Positions 29,227 to 41,507 of a DNA stretch of 64,000 nt are shown here, piece by piece; position 1 is the stretch's first letter; each line of letters opens with the position of its first letter. Made by a program: the position numbers and the translations under genes. The stretch comes from Cyanobacterium stanieri PCC 7202 (lineage in GTDB: Bacteria; Cyanobacteriota; Cyanobacteriia; Cyanobacteriales; Cyanobacteriaceae). The notes beneath the pieces are model-generated. The model searched no databases. It saw only the letters and a list, made by a program, of their open reading frames with translations, and was not told where the DNA came from. The stretch is from NCBI GenBank assembly GCA_000317655.1, contig CP003940.1:1-64000 (forward strand). Direction: 5' to 3'.

Positions 29227-32200
29227 ATGCGATCGCCCTTAACCCATCAAGGAAAAAAAAATAAGGACAAACTAATCCCCCTAAGATGGATTATCGTGAT
29301 TCCCTTTGTTTGCCAAGTATTTGGGGCAGTGAGCATTATTGGTTATCTATCATATCGTAGTGGTCAGAGGAGCATTAACAACCTCGGTAACCAATTAATG
29401 ACCCAAACCGCCGACAAAGTTACCGACACCCTTGACCAATACTTTCAACAAGCCCAACAAATCAACCAACTAAACCAAAGACTAATCACATCAGGATTTT
29501 TAGATCCCGACAATTTTGACGAACTAGGCAAATACTTTTGGCAACAACTACAAACCTACGACTTCAACTACCTCGGCTACGGCAACACCAACCGAGAATT
29601 TGTCGGAGCAGGACATGGTAAATACCATAGCGAAATTAGTATTATTCGCCAACCAGAAGTAAACACCATCTACACGTATCAACCCGATAATCAAGGAAAC
29701 TTAAGCGATCAAGTTTTAATAGAAGAAATCCACAACATCCATCAAGAAGCATGGTTTACACAACCCTACAGCGCTAGAAAACCAATATGGACTCACCCCT
29801 ATCACTGGGCAGAACTTCCGGGCGACCTATATATTAGCGCCGCCGCCCCCATATTTGATAACGAGGAACAGGTAACAGGAGTAGTTTCCGTTGACCTCAG
29901 CCTGTCCAAAATCAATGAATTTCTCAGCCACATTCCCGTAGCAGAAACGGGCAAAGTAATTATTCTTAGTTCGTCAGGTTCCCTTATTGCCAGTTCCCAT
30001 CCACAAACTCCATTTCGTCTCAACTCCCAAGGCATAGCCCAAAGAATTACCCCCAGCGAATTGCAAGATCCTATCGTAGATTCTGCCCTAAAATTAATAG
30101 ATGAATCCTTACCCGTAGGTTATCCCCTCACAGAATTAGATAACGATATTTTTTTACACAACTCAGAAATTTTCGTCAAATTAGTTCCCTATCAAGATGA
30201 ATATGGCTTAGACTTTTCCATCATAACCATCGTTCCTACCCAAGACTTTACAGCGGAAATTCAACAAAATATTGACCATACCATTGCCATTTCCTTCTTA
30301 ACCTTTATCGGTTCCATTCTCCTCAGTATTTTAACCAGTAAAAAAATAACCTATCCCCTCTCCAAACTATTACAAGCTAACGAAAATTTTGCCCACGGAC
30401 AATTTACCCAATATCCTCAAAATAAAACCAACATCAAAGAAATTGAACAACTATCTCGCTCTTTTTTCTCCATGGCAAATCAGATTCAACAAGCCATGGA
30501 ACAAAGTGAAAGCCGTTATCGGCAAATAGTAGAACAACAAACAGATTTCGTGATCAGATCTAAATTGATCAATCGTGACACAGAACCAGAAGTAATTATT
30601 ATTTTTGGTAATAATTCATTTTCTAAAGCCCTCAATCTTTCTCCAGAAGAAACTATCGGCAAAAAATGGTCAGAGGTTGTCTTTTCTGAAGATATAGAAG
30701 AAGTTATGGATCAGGCACTCAAACTATGCCCTACCAATCCAGAGTTTTACATTGAAAATAGAAATATCATTAGTAATGGTGAAATTATCTGGACTCAATG
30801 GCTTAACCAAGGTTTTTTTGATGAGCAAGGAGAATTGATCGAAATTCATTCCTTGGGTAGAAACATTACTAAATTAAAAGAAACAGAAATCGCCTTACGA
30901 GAAAGTGAAGCAAAGTTTTATCAATTAGCTCTTTCTTGTCCTGGAATGATCTATATTTATGTACAACGACCAGATGGCAGTCAATGCTTTGAATATGTCA
31001 GTGAGGCTGCCGAAGAAATTTTAGAGCTATCTCCCCAAGAACTCCTTGAAGATGTCCATAAATTTACTAAACTACTCCATCCTGACGATATGGTTGCTTT
31101 TAGAGAAGTTACAGCCCATTCTGCGGCTACCATGCAACCGATGGTTTTTGAGTGGAGAATTATTACCCCCAGTGGTAAACTCAAATGGTTACAATCCCAC
31201 GATCGCCCCAAGAAAAGGAAATATGGTGATATAGTCTGGACGGGATTGATAATCGATATTACAGATCGCATCAATTTACAATCTCGCCTAGAAAAGATTG
31301 CCGCCAATATACCGGGTATGATTTACCAATATACCCTCAGAGCCGATGGCACTTCCCATTGCCCCTACATGAGTCGAGGCATTACCGATTTATTTGGTTT
31401 ACAGCCCGAAGATGTCAAAGAAAGTGCAGATCCTATATTTGAACTCATCCACCCCGATGATACCCAGAAATTAATTGATTCGATCCTAGAATCTGCTGAC
31501 AGTATGAATACATGGGTCTGTGAATATCGAATTTGTCCCCAAAATAATAAGATGATTTGGGTATTGGGCTATGCTACCCCTCAAAAAGAATTGGATGGTA
31601 GTACAACATGGTACGGTTATGTTGCAAATATAAGCGATCGCAAAGAAGCCGAGGAAGCATTAAAAGAAAGTGAGGAAAGATACCATCAAATTCTTGACTC
31701 CATTTCTGATATGGTTTTGGTCAAAAATCCCCGTGCCGAATTTGTCTGGGCAAATAAAGCCTTTCGAGATTTTTATAACATGAATCTTGAACAGTTGCAG
31801 GGTATTATTGATGCTCCCCACAATAACCCAGAATATACGGCTCAATATATAAAAGATGATGCCAAGGTGGTAGAAACAAAACAATCTTTAGTTATCCTAG
31901 AGGAAAAAGCCCTCCGCCACGATGGGGTGGAAAGGGCATTTGCTACGGTGAAATCTCCTATTTTTGATGAGGAAGGCAATGTAATCATGACCGTAGGAGT
32001 GTCGAGGGATGTTACCGAAGCCAAGCAAATAGCCCAAGCCCTTGCCCAAGCCAAAGAAGAAGCAGAAGCCGCCACCAAAGCCAAGAGTAATTTTTTGGCA
32101 AACATGAGCCATGAAATTAGAACCCCCATGAATGGCGTAATTGGTATTGCTCAACTTCTTGCCCTTTCACCTCTCACCCCCGAACAGAGGGATTTGGTGG

Positions 32201-33267
32201 CTACCATCGAAGAAAGTAGCAATGTTTTATTGAGTATAATTAATGATATTCTCGATTTTTCCAAAATTGACTCAGGAAAATTAGAATTAGAGCAAACTGG
32301 TTTTTCCTTGCAGGATTTATTAAAGTCGATTTCTTTGCTTTTTTCCAAGCAAATTACCGATAAAAATATTGAGTTTGCATATCATATCGATGACTCTATT
32401 CCCCCCATGGTGGGGGATAGTACCCGTTTGAAACAGGTATTTTTAAATTTGATCAGTAATGCTTTTAAGTTTACTTCTCAAGGTTCTATTAAAATTAGGG
32501 TGGAAAAATATGGTGTTTTGACCCCTGATTCTCATCAAACATTAATCGTTTCCATTCGGGATACAGGAATCGGGGTTCCGAGCGATCGCATTTCTCTCCT
32601 CTTTACCCCCTTCACCCAAGCCGACACCTCCATCAGCCGTAAATATGGCGGTACAGGATTAGGATTAGCCATTTCCAAAAGTCTTATTAATATGATGGGG
32701 GGAACCATTTGGCTAGAAAGCCAAGGAAACATCGGCGGCAATCCTCCTCCCCATTGGACTCCACCCCCCGCAAATTCCATTGGTTCAACCTTCTACTTTA
32801 CCCTCAACCTACCTGTTAGTATAGATCCCCACAATTACCATCAATCCTCTTCCCCATTTATTCCCCCTGCCTCCGATGCCCAAAAAGCAGCCCTAAAAAT
32901 TCTTTTGGCAGAAGATGATCGAGTCAATCAAAAAGTAGCCCTCTTAATGCTCAAAAAATTGGGTTATCAAGCTGATATTGCCCTCAACGGTTTAGAAGTC
33001 CTCGAAAAAGTTGCTCAACAAAATTATGATGTTATTTTAATGGATTTACAAATGCCCCACATGGGCGGTATCCAAGCTACCCAAGAAATTAGAAAGGGCG
33101 ATCGCCCCCAACCCTACATAATCGCCCTCACCGCCAACGCCCTCGAAGAAGATCAACAACAATGTAAATCCGTTGGCATGAACGACTTTCTCAGTAAACC
33201 CCTCCAACTCCATAAACTGAAAATTGCCCTAAAAATAGCCTTACAAAATATCATTGACGAAAAATAA
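29227..33267 (+). CDS. Hybrid sensor histidine kinase / response regulator with multiple PAS domains
   Basis: A 1346-residue membrane sensor. In order: TM1 (about 21-44); an extracytoplasmic Cache-like region with FVGAGHGKYHSEISII and ADLSLSKINEFL-type text (about 50-345); TM2 (TIAISFLTFIGSILLSIL); HAMP (about 376-430); and four PAS-type modules (about 440-945, the second, third and fourth joined by DRINLQSRL, DRKEAEEALKESEERYHQIL and similar linkers). Then come HisKA with the phospho-acceptor in NMSHEIRTPMNG (about 958-970), HATPase_c with N box NLISNAFKF (about 1073), DTGIGVP and GGTGLGLAISKS, and a C-terminal receiver domain with Asp in VILMDLQMP (about 1272). The ligand and output are unknown. 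The stop is followed by the L10 leader. Confidence 0.93.
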   Translation: MRSPLTHQGKKNKDKLIPLRWIIVIPFVCQVFGAVSIIGYLSYRSGQRSINNLGNQLMTQTADKVTDTLDQYFQQAQQINQLNQRLITSGFLDPDNFDELGKYFWQQLQTYDFNYLGYGNTNREFVGAGHGKYHSEISIIRQPEVNTIYTYQPDNQGNLSDQVLIEEIHNIHQEAWFTQPYSARKPIWTHPYHWAELPGDLYISAAAPIFDNEEQVTGVVSVDLSLSKINEFLSHIPVAETGKVIILSSSGSLIASSHPQTPFRLNSQGIAQRITPSELQDPIVDSALKLIDESLPVGYPLTELDNDIFLHNSEIFVKLVPYQDEYGLDFSIITIVPTQDFTAEIQQNIDHTIAISFLTFIGSILLSILTSKKITYPLSKLLQANENFAHGQFTQYPQNKTNIKEIEQLSRSFFSMANQIQQAMEQSESRYRQIVEQQTDFVIRSKLINRDTEPEVIIIFGNNSFSKALNLSPEETIGKKWSEVVFSEDIEEVMDQALKLCPTNPEFYIENRNIISNGEIIWTQWLNQGFFDEQGELIEIHSLGRNITKLKETEIALRESEAKFYQLALSCPGMIYIYVQRPDGSQCFEYVSEAAEEILELSPQELLEDVHKFTKLLHPDDMVAFREVTAHSAATMQPMVFEWRIITPSGKLKWLQSHDRPKKRKYGDIVWTGLIIDITDRINLQSRLEKIAANIPGMIYQYTLRADGTSHCPYMSRGITDLFGLQPEDVKESADPIFELIHPDDTQKLIDSILESADSMNTWVCEYRICPQNNKMIWVLGYATPQKELDGSTTWYGYVANISDRKEAEEALKESEERYHQILDSISDMVLVKNPRAEFVWANKAFRDFYNMNLEQLQGIIDAPHNNPEYTAQYIKDDAKVVETKQSLVILEEKALRHDGVERAFATVKSPIFDEEGNVIMTVGVSRDVTEAKQIAQALAQAKEEAEAATKAKSNFLANMSHEIRTPMNGVIGIAQLLALSPLTPEQRDLVATIEESSNVLLSIINDILDFSKIDSGKLELEQTGFSLQDLLKSISLLFSKQITDKNIEFAYHIDDSIPPMVGDSTRLKQVFLNLISNAFKFTSQGSIKIRVEKYGVLTPDSHQTLIVSIRDTGIGVPSDRISLLFTPFTQADTSISRKYGGTGLGLAISKSLINMMGGTIWLESQGNIGGNPPPHWTPPPANSIGSTFYFTLNLPVSIDPHNYHQSSSPFIPPASDAQKAALKILLAEDDRVNQKVALLMLKKLGYQADIALNGLEVLEKVAQQNYDVILMDLQMPHMGGIQATQEIRKGDRPQPYIIALTANALEEDQQQCKSVGMNDFLSKPLQLHKLKIALKIALQNIIDEK

Positions 33268-33317
33268 AATCCTCGTTATAATGGTTAGTTGGAAAGTCAA
33301 AATAATTATTTTAAATT

Positions 33318-33490
33318 GACTCAAGCCGAAGACAGCAGGAGCGAAAATGCTTAAAAATTCCTGCCTAGGTTGATGCAGATACTAATAAAAGGTGAGATTC
33401 TTTAAACCAGAATTAAACCACTTATATTAAAAACTATCTTAAAAATCATCAACCAAAAACCCGGCTAGAAATAGTAAGGGTTTTTTATTT
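33318..33490 (+). ncRNA. Ribosomal protein L10 leader
   Basis: The untranslated region ahead of rplJ contains the CCGAAGACAGCAGGAGC and TTCCTGCCTAGG halves typical of the L10(L12)4-binding leader, in which GCAGGA pairs with TCCTGC. L10-L12 complex binds such leaders and represses rplJL expression. The leader ends in a terminator-like hairpin, which suggests control by transcription attenuation as well. Confidence 0.8.
33455..33487 (+). terminator. Attenuator-like terminator in the rplJ leader
   Basis: The stem AAAAACCC/GGGTTTTT, with a 15-base loop and a T run, sits just upstream of rplJ, inside the L10 leader. It is placed to stop transcription before the gene when the leader adopts the repressed fold. 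Confidence 0.65.
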
Positions 33491-33499
33491 TAAGTCGGT

Positions 33500-34111
33500 A
33501 TGTCACAATCCTTGGGCAAAAACCCAACCATTGTACAGACCACAAAAATTAAACACCTACAGGAGGTGAGAACAATATCTAAATCCCTTGAAAGTAAAAA
33601 GAAAGAGGTAGCCGATATTAAAGGCTTACTCGCTGAATCTCAACTAGCATTAGTCATCGATTATCAAGGGCTTAGTGTTGCTGAAATTAGCGATTTGCGT
33701 AATCGCCTAAGAGAACAAGGCGGCATCTGTAAAGTGACCAAAAACACTTTAATGGGTAAAGCCATCGAAGGAGACGCAACTTGGGAACCCATGAGCCAAT
33801 TTCTCAGTGGTTCTTCCGCTTTCATTTTAGCAGACGCAGAAAACCTCGGCGGTACAGTCAAAGCCTACCAAGCATTCCAGAAAGATCGCAAAAAAAGCGA
33901 ATGTCGTGGCGGTGTAATGGAAGGCAAAGCCCTTACCAAAGAAGAAGTAAAAGCCCTCGCTGACTTACCCACCAAAGAAGAGCTCATCGCTCAAATTGCT
34001 GGTTCTATCAACTCCATTACTGCCAAAATTGCTCGTAGCATTAATGAAGTACCCAGCTCCTTGGCTCGTGCGGTGGATGCTGTCAAATCCCAACAAGAAG
34101 AAGCAGCCTAA
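33500..34111 (+). CDS. rplJ: 50S ribosomal protein L10
   Basis: The stalk-base protein that carries L7/L12 dimers. Conserved text includes VADIKGLLAESQLALVIDYQ, GLSVAEISDLRNRLRE, KVTKNTLMGKAI and a helical L12-binding end. The open frame from ATG 33500 has about 25 extra N-terminal residues compared with the family and no ribosome-binding site, and it begins 13 bases after the attenuator hairpin. A near-perfect ribosome-binding site (AGGAGGTGA, 33561-33569) precedes an in-frame ATA at 33575, exactly where the family's start falls, so translation may begin at a non-standard codon there. rplK/rplA are not upstream, unlike in most cyanobacteria. Confidence 0.93.
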   Translation: MSQSLGKNPTIVQTTKIKHLQEVRTISKSLESKKKEVADIKGLLAESQLALVIDYQGLSVAEISDLRNRLREQGGICKVTKNTLMGKAIEGDATWEPMSQFLSGSSAFILADAENLGGTVKAYQAFQKDRKKSECRGGVMEGKALTKEEVKALADLPTKEELIAQIAGSINSITAKIARSINEVPSSLARAVDAVKSQQEEAA

Positions 34112-34171
34112 GTATTACACTTTTGACTGTGTTTTTTTGAATTAAATATAAATAGGAGATCAAATCTAATC

Positions 34172-34555
34172 ATGTCTGATAAAGTAGCAAATATTGTTGA
34201 AGAGTTAAAAACCCTTAGTCTCTTAGAGGCTTCCGAATTAGTTAAACAAATCGAAGAAGTATTCGGCGTAAGTGCCGCCGCTCCCGTAGGTGGAATGGTA
34301 ATGGCCGCTCCCGCTGCTGCTGGTGGCGAAGAAGCTGAAGAAAAAAGCGAATTTGACGTTGTTCTCGAGAGCTTCGGCGATGCTAAAATGGCTGTTCTTA
34401 AAGTCGTTCGTGGTATCACTGGCTTAGGCTTAAAAGAAAGCAAAGAGTTAGTAGAAGCTGCACCCAAAGCTATCAAAGAAGGTACCAGCAAAGAAGATGC
34501 TGAAGCTATCAAGAAACAATTAGAAGAAGCAGGCGCTAAAGTATCCATCAAATAA
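34172..34555 (+). CDS. rplL: 50S ribosomal protein L7/L12
   Basis: A 127-residue ribosomal stalk protein that recruits translational GTPases. The N-terminal dimerisation helix ([20 protein letters not shown]), alanine/glycine-rich hinge (about 36-55) and C-terminal factor-binding domain ([36 protein letters not shown]) are all present. A ribosome-binding site GGAG lies 15 bases before the ATG. Cotranscribed with rplJ under the L10 leader, and ended by a strong terminator. Confidence 0.97.
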   Translation: MSDKVANIVEELKTLSLLEASELVKQIEEVFGVSAAAPVGGMVMAAPAAAGGEEAEEKSEFDVVLESFGDAKMAVLKVVRGITGLGLKESKELVEAAPKAIKEGTSKEDAEAIKKQLEEAGAKVSIK

Positions 34556-34611
34556 TTACTTTTAACCCTCAATAATCTTCAACAAGGGTATTCAAAACCC
34601 TTGGTCATAAC

Positions 34612-34642
34612 AAAGGAGGCAGATTATCTGCCTTCTTTTTTG
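34612..34642 (+). terminator. Rho-independent terminator of rplJL
   Basis: The stem GGAGGCAGA/TCTGCCTTC (one G-T wobble), with a TTA loop, is followed by TTTTTTG. Confidence 0.88.
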
Positions 34643-34943
34643 TTTCTGCATTTTTCCATGTTCAACCCTCACCCAATTTGTCATGAATTGCATATCTTAT
34701 GACAAAATATATCTAAAAAAACCTTTAAATGTAACGATTGATACAGAAATTTTCCAGACCCTTCAAAAGATGCTACATTGAGTATAAGGAATAAAATTGT
34801 ATCTCCTACACAAAGAAAAAATATTATTACCAGTGCAAGGCTTGATCACAATGAAGACAAAAGCCAAAAATTAATTAGCACTGAAATTAAATTTAAATAG
34901 CTCCATAAATAAATTTTTAAATAACTTAAAGAGGTTTAAATAT
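34643..34943. other. Intergenic region upstream of the DUF4278 gene
   Basis: About 300 bases of AT-rich sequence. No gene, tRNA or repeat was seen. It probably holds the promoter of the DUF4278 gene. Confidence 0.4.
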
Positions 34944-35369
34944 ATGAAAATGTCCTATAGAGGAAATAAATATCAATCCAGCGCCGCATCTTTATTAGAA
35001 GTAAAGGAAGGAGATATTATTGGTAAATATAGAGGAGTGGAATGTCATCAAAAACTCCCCAGACACATTCCCCAACTACAACCCAAAATTTATCTCAAAT
35101 ATCGTGGCATCGCCTACAGCAGTAACCCCAATGCCCAACCCTACTTTATTCCCAATGAAACAGATGTTACACCAAAAGAATGTCTCCCCACTGAAACCGT
35201 TGTCAGTGAAGAAACAAAATACAATTTAGCCACCGTCCACTTAAGCAACTTACGTCGTAATTTAGAACGCCGTATGGAAGTGGCTCAAAGTCATGAAAAC
35301 TATCGTTTGTTGGCGATGTTAAAAAAAGAAGCTGATGCCCTTGATGATAAACAGAGTATCAAATGTTAA
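34944..35369 (+). CDS. DUF4278 domain protein
   Basis: A 141-residue protein with two short motifs of the DUF4278 kind, YRGNKYQSS at the N-terminus and then GKYRGVECHQK and LKYRGIAYSS in the middle, followed by a charged helical C-terminus (LSNLRRNLERRMEVAQ). The family is cyanobacterial, usually small, and of unknown function. RBS-like AAAGAGG lies 13 bases before the ATG. Convergent with the aldo/keto reductase gene, with no gap. Confidence 0.75.
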   Translation: MKMSYRGNKYQSSAASLLEVKEGDIIGKYRGVECHQKLPRHIPQLQPKIYLKYRGIAYSSNPNAQPYFIPNETDVTPKECLPTETVVSEETKYNLATVHLSNLRRNLERRMEVAQSHENYRLLAMLKKEADALDDKQSIKC

Positions 35370-36338
35370 TTATGAATTAAGCCAAGGTCGAGTAATTTCT
35401 TCTAGTTGTGCCACTTCGTTGCTTGCTAAATTCCATCCCAAAGCCCCAGTATTTTCCTTGGCTTGTTTAGCATTTTTTGCCCCAGGGATGGGTATTACAT
35501 TCTCCTGTGCCATTAACCAATTTAAGGATACTTGGGCAGGAGTTTTTTGATATTTTTCCCCTAATTGTTGTAAAAGTTCCAAAACAGGGGCTATTTTGCC
35601 TAAACCACTAGCACTAAAGCGAGAGTCGATTTTTCTTGCTCCTTCTGGCTTTTGGGGATTATCAAGGCTATATTTCCCAGTGAGTAATCCTTGGGCGAGG
35701 GGACTATAGGCAAGAAGGGTTATGCCTAAGTCTTGGGCAGTTTTGAGAATTCCTTTGGATTCAATTTTGCGAGTGAGTAAGGAATATTTAACTTGATTGA
35801 CGGCGAGGGGAATGTTTCTTTTTGCCAAAATATCACTAGCTTTTTTCATTTCTTCGGCGGAATAGTTACTAACCCCGATCGCCCCTATCCTACCTTTTTC
35901 TACCTCATCTGCCAAGGCATTCATGAGGGTATCTTGACTCATGAGCATAAAGGGCCAATGCACCTGATAAAGGGGAATATAATCCATTTGTAGATTTTTT
36001 AAACTCTGGGTAAGGGCATCGGCAACACTACCACCAAACAATCGCCATGGAAAAGGGGCGTATTTAGTGGCAATATCAATTTTTTGCTCCATGCCCTGAC
36101 AAAATTCTCCCAAAAGTTGCTCAGATTTGCCACTGCCATAAACCTCGGCAGTATCAAAAAAAGTTACTCCTCCCTCCACAGTAGCTTTAAAGGCCTCCTC
36201 AATTTCATTTTTGCCATAGGTTTTACCATAATCCCAGAAAAAGGAATCTCCCCATGCCCATGTACCAATACCTAGGGCGGATACTTCTATGGTGCTATTT
36301 CCCAATTTTTTGGTTTTTGTAATGTTGCTGATAGTCAT
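35370..36338 (-). CDS. Aldo/keto reductase
   Basis: A 322-residue NADPH-dependent oxidoreductase with a TIM-barrel fold. The catalytic tetrad is visible: Asp and Tyr in FFDTAEVYGSGKSEQLLG, Lys in KIDIATKYAPFPWR and His in YQVHWPF. The C-terminal cofactor-binding segment is IPIPGAKNAKQAKENTGALG. Substrates are probably aldehydes or sugars and cannot be specified. It resembles the plant pyridoxal-reductase-like group found widely in cyanobacteria. Monocistronic, divergent from the DCC-type gene. Confidence 0.9.
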   Translation of the reverse strand: MTISNITKTKKLGNSTIEVSALGIGTWAWGDSFFWDYGKTYGKNEIEEAFKATVEGGVTFFDTAEVYGSGKSEQLLGEFCQGMEQKIDIATKYAPFPWRLFGGSVADALTQSLKNLQMDYIPLYQVHWPFMLMSQDTLMNALADEVEKGRIGAIGVSNYSAEEMKKASDILAKRNIPLAVNQVKYSLLTRKIESKGILKTAQDLGITLLAYSPLAQGLLTGKYSLDNPQKPEGARKIDSRFSASGLGKIAPVLELLQQLGEKYQKTPAQVSLNWLMAQENVIPIPGAKNAKQAKENTGALGWNLASNEVAQLEEITRPWLNS

Positions 36339-36389
36339 AGATAATTACTTATGTTAAGATTTATTGCAATATATAAAAAATTATAACAA

Positions 36390-36800
36390 ATGGCTATGAA
36401 ATACCATGTGATTTATGATGGTAATTGCAACCTCTGCGTTAATCTAGTGCAATTATTAGAAAGTTTTGATCAAGGGGAGTCTTTTGTTTATACTCCTATG
36501 CAGGACGAGCATATCATTAACTCTTTGTCCGTTACTTCTTGTGACTGTGAAAAAGGTATGATTTTGATTGACACAGATACTAATCAACGATGGCAGGGAA
36601 GCGATGCCGCCGAAGAGATTGCTCGAATTTTGCCCTCTGGTAGTTGGTTTGTCAATATATATCAGGGTTTACCCTTTGCTAAGGATACGGGCGATCGCCT
36701 TTATGCCATGATTAGAGATAACCGTTACAAGTTATTTGGCGAAAGACTACATACATACCGCTCAAAGTATGGGGTACAACAATTGAAAATTGACAATTGA
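36390..36800 (+). CDS. DCC1-like thiol-disulfide oxidoreductase family protein
   Basis: A 136-residue protein beginning VIYDGNCNLCVNLVQLL, the DCC motif with a CxxC pair at Cys13 and Cys16. The conserved middle WQGSDAAEEIARILP and end RYKLFGERLHTYR follow. The family (DUF393) is predicted to have a thioredoxin-like fold, but its substrate is unknown. An ATG two codons before MKYH is used as the start. Confidence 0.85.
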   Translation: MAMKYHVIYDGNCNLCVNLVQLLESFDQGESFVYTPMQDEHIINSLSVTSCDCEKGMILIDTDTNQRWQGSDAAEEIARILPSGSWFVNIYQGLPFAKDTGDRLYAMIRDNRYKLFGERLHTYRSKYGVQQLKIDN

Positions 36801-36912
36801 CAATTATTCCTTAATTCTCTCATTGAAAAAAATGTAACCTGTAACCTAACACCTACCGTAACAACGTCACCCTTTCATCAACGCCTAATTGTCCATTCCC
36901 TTATCCCGTATT
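36786..36912. repeat. Degenerate heptamer-repeat region
   Basis: It contains AATTGACAATTGACAATTAT (7-base period ATTGACA), then GTAACCTGTAACCTAACACC and TTATCCCGTATTG, the same ingredients as the heptamer-bearing elements at 4303, 9770 and 41257 but decayed. The last codons of the DCC-type gene overlap its left side. Confidence 0.4.
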
Positions 36913-37016
36913 GCTTAGAGCAACCAAAAATTGAAACAAAACTTAATAAAACTCCTAAGAAAGCCCAAAAAGATTTAATCTATATGGAATGAATTGATTA
37001 AAAAACAAAGTTTTAA

Positions 37017-39770
<2,754 letters not shown>

Positions 39771-39794
39771 ATCTCTATTTATTTTCTAATCATA

Positions 39795-39823
39795 GGGTGG
39801 GCATTGCCCACCTTATTTTTTTT
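39795..39823 (+). terminator. Rho-independent terminator of apcE
   Basis: The stem GGTGGGC/GCCCACC with an ATT loop is followed by TTATTTTTTTT. Confidence 0.85.
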
Positions 39824-39906
39824 GTGTTGATGTTGATTATGGGTCGTTTTCTTGGGTCTAGGAATGGGGTATAATTGAATTTCTTGCAATTTTGCTTTAT
39901 GTAGTT

Positions 39907-40677
39907 ATGGAAGTTATACCAGCAATTGATTTATTAGGTGGGCATTGTGTACGTTTATATCAGGGAGATTATGCCCAATCTCAAGTTTTTAATGAAAACC
40001 CCGTGGAAGTCGCTCTACAATGGCAAAATCAAGGGGCTACCCGTTTACATTTAGTGGATTTGGATGGTGCAAAGGCTGGACATCCTGTTAATGTGGATGT
40101 GATCAAAAAAATTGTTAGGGCTTTGGATATTCCTGTACAGGTGGGAGGGGGTTTGCGCGATCGCCCTTCGGTGGAAACCTTATTTAATTTAGGGGTAGAT
40201 CGGGCGATCGTTGGTACTGTAGCGGTAGAAAAACCAGAGTTAGTAAAGGAATTGTGCGAGACTTTCCCCAAACAAGTGGCCATCGGTATTGATGCCAGAA
40301 ATGGTAAAGTAGCCACCAAGGGATGGTTAGAAACTTCGGAGGTAGAAGCCACAGAATTAGCCAAAGCCATCTCAGATCAAGCGGCGGCGATAATTTATAC
40401 CGACATCCATCGGGATGGAACTTTAGTCGGGCCCAATCAAGAAGCCTTAAGGGAAATTGCCAGTGTGACAGATATTCCCATTATTGCCTCTGGGGGTATT
40501 AGTTCTTTGAGTGATATTCTTAGTCTTTTATCCCTTGAACCCGTGGGAGTAAAAAGCGTCATTGTTGGTAAAGCTATATATACAGGTAAAGTAGATTTGG
40601 CGGAGGCAATCAAGGCAGTAGGAGATGGTAGATTACAGGATATTCCCCCCAATTTTGGCGATACTGCCCTAGCTTAA
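39907..40677 (+). CDS. hisA: Phosphoribosylformimino-5-aminoimidazole carboxamide ribotide isomerase
   Basis: A 256-residue TIM-barrel isomerase in histidine biosynthesis. It shows [20 protein letters not shown] (first catalytic Asp), [21 protein letters not shown], the second Asp in [17 protein letters not shown] and [13 protein letters not shown]. The start chosen is ATG 39907, since the longer frame begins with TTG and adds five non-conserved residues. nadD follows after 12 bases, so the two are probably cotranscribed. Confidence 0.95.
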   Translation: MEVIPAIDLLGGHCVRLYQGDYAQSQVFNENPVEVALQWQNQGATRLHLVDLDGAKAGHPVNVDVIKKIVRALDIPVQVGGGLRDRPSVETLFNLGVDRAIVGTVAVEKPELVKELCETFPKQVAIGIDARNGKVATKGWLETSEVEATELAKAISDQAAAIIYTDIHRDGTLVGPNQEALREIASVTDIPIIASGGISSLSDILSLLSLEPVGVKSVIVGKAIYTGKVDLAEAIKAVGDGRLQDIPPNFGDTALA

Positions 40678-40689
40678 AAGGTTCTCAGG

Positions 40690-41265
40690 ATGAAAATTGC
40701 TATTTTTGGTACCAGTGCAGATCCGCCTACGATCGCCCATAAAACAATCTTAGATTATCTGAGTCAAAAATATGATATTACGGCAGTCTATGCCTCAGAT
40801 AACCCTTTTAAAGAGAATCAAAATAGCCTATACCATCGTAGTAAAATGCTCGGATTATTAATAGAAGAAATCAATGTATCTTCTGGTAATCATAACATTC
40901 AATTGGCAACGGATATAGGCGATCGGCGTACTCTGCACACCATCGAAAAAGCCAAAAAAAAATGGGGTGAAAAAGCCGACCTAACCTTTGTCATCGGTAG
41001 TGATTTAGCCTCTCAAATATTCAGCTGGTATCAAGCCGAAAAGCTCTGGCAACAGGTCAAACTTTTGATACTTCCCCGTGAAGGTTATCAGGTAGATGGT
41101 GATACCCAACAAAAATTAGAACAAAATACCCTCGGCTATACCCTCGCTGACTATCAACTTCCCCCCGTCTCCTCCACCCAATATCGACAAAACCAAAACG
41201 AAGAAGTGCTTACCCCCAAGGTGAAATCCTATATTCAATGCCACAATTTATATAACTTAACCTGA
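40690..41265 (+). CDS. nadD: Nicotinate-nucleotide adenylyltransferase-type protein
   Basis: A 191-residue nucleotidyltransferase expected to adenylate nicotinate mononucleotide in NAD synthesis. The N-terminal FGTSADPPTIAHKTIL corresponds to the GxFDPxHxGH loop, with TIAH in place of HxGH. The C-terminal PPVSSTQYRQ matches the ISSTxxR motif, and FVIGSDLASQIFSWYQAEKL is typical of NadD. The last two codons and the TGA lie inside a short interspersed element starting at 41257, so the native C-terminus may have been altered slightly. Confidence 0.85.
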   Translation: MKIAIFGTSADPPTIAHKTILDYLSQKYDITAVYASDNPFKENQNSLYHRSKMLGLLIEEINVSSGNHNIQLATDIGDRRTLHTIEKAKKKWGEKADLTFVIGSDLASQIFSWYQAEKLWQQVKLLILPREGYQVDGDTQQKLEQNTLGYTLADYQLPPVSSTQYRQNQNEEVLTPKVKSYIQCHNLYNLT

Positions 41266-41445
41266 GTTCGGGATAACATTTTCTAGTTAAGGCAGGCAAT
41301 AGGGAATAGGCAATGGGCAATGGTGAAGTGAATATTTTTCACCATTTCTAGGTGTTATTTAGCAATTTGAAAACCGCCGTAAACTTTTCACCCCCCAGGC
41401 TGACACTAAATGATACTCATAATTATTATCCCGAATTGAGGTTAA
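41257..41445. mobile_element. Heptamer-bearing interspersed element, complete copy
   Basis: A 189-base element with 20-bp terminal inverted repeats: TTAACCTGAGTTCGGGATAA (41257-41276) and the reverse of TTAACCTCAATTCGGGATAA (41426-41445), matching at 18 of 20 positions. The core has 7-base periodic text GGCAATA-GGGAATA-GGCAATG-GGCAATG (about 41304-41331). Related ends are at 4303 and 9852. It supplies the end of nadD and has no ORF of its own. Confidence 0.7.
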
Positions 41446-41507
41446 CTTCAGTTATGAAAACCATTGCCGATTGCCCTCCTTCAAGACTCCACTTTTTGCC
41501 GCAAACC

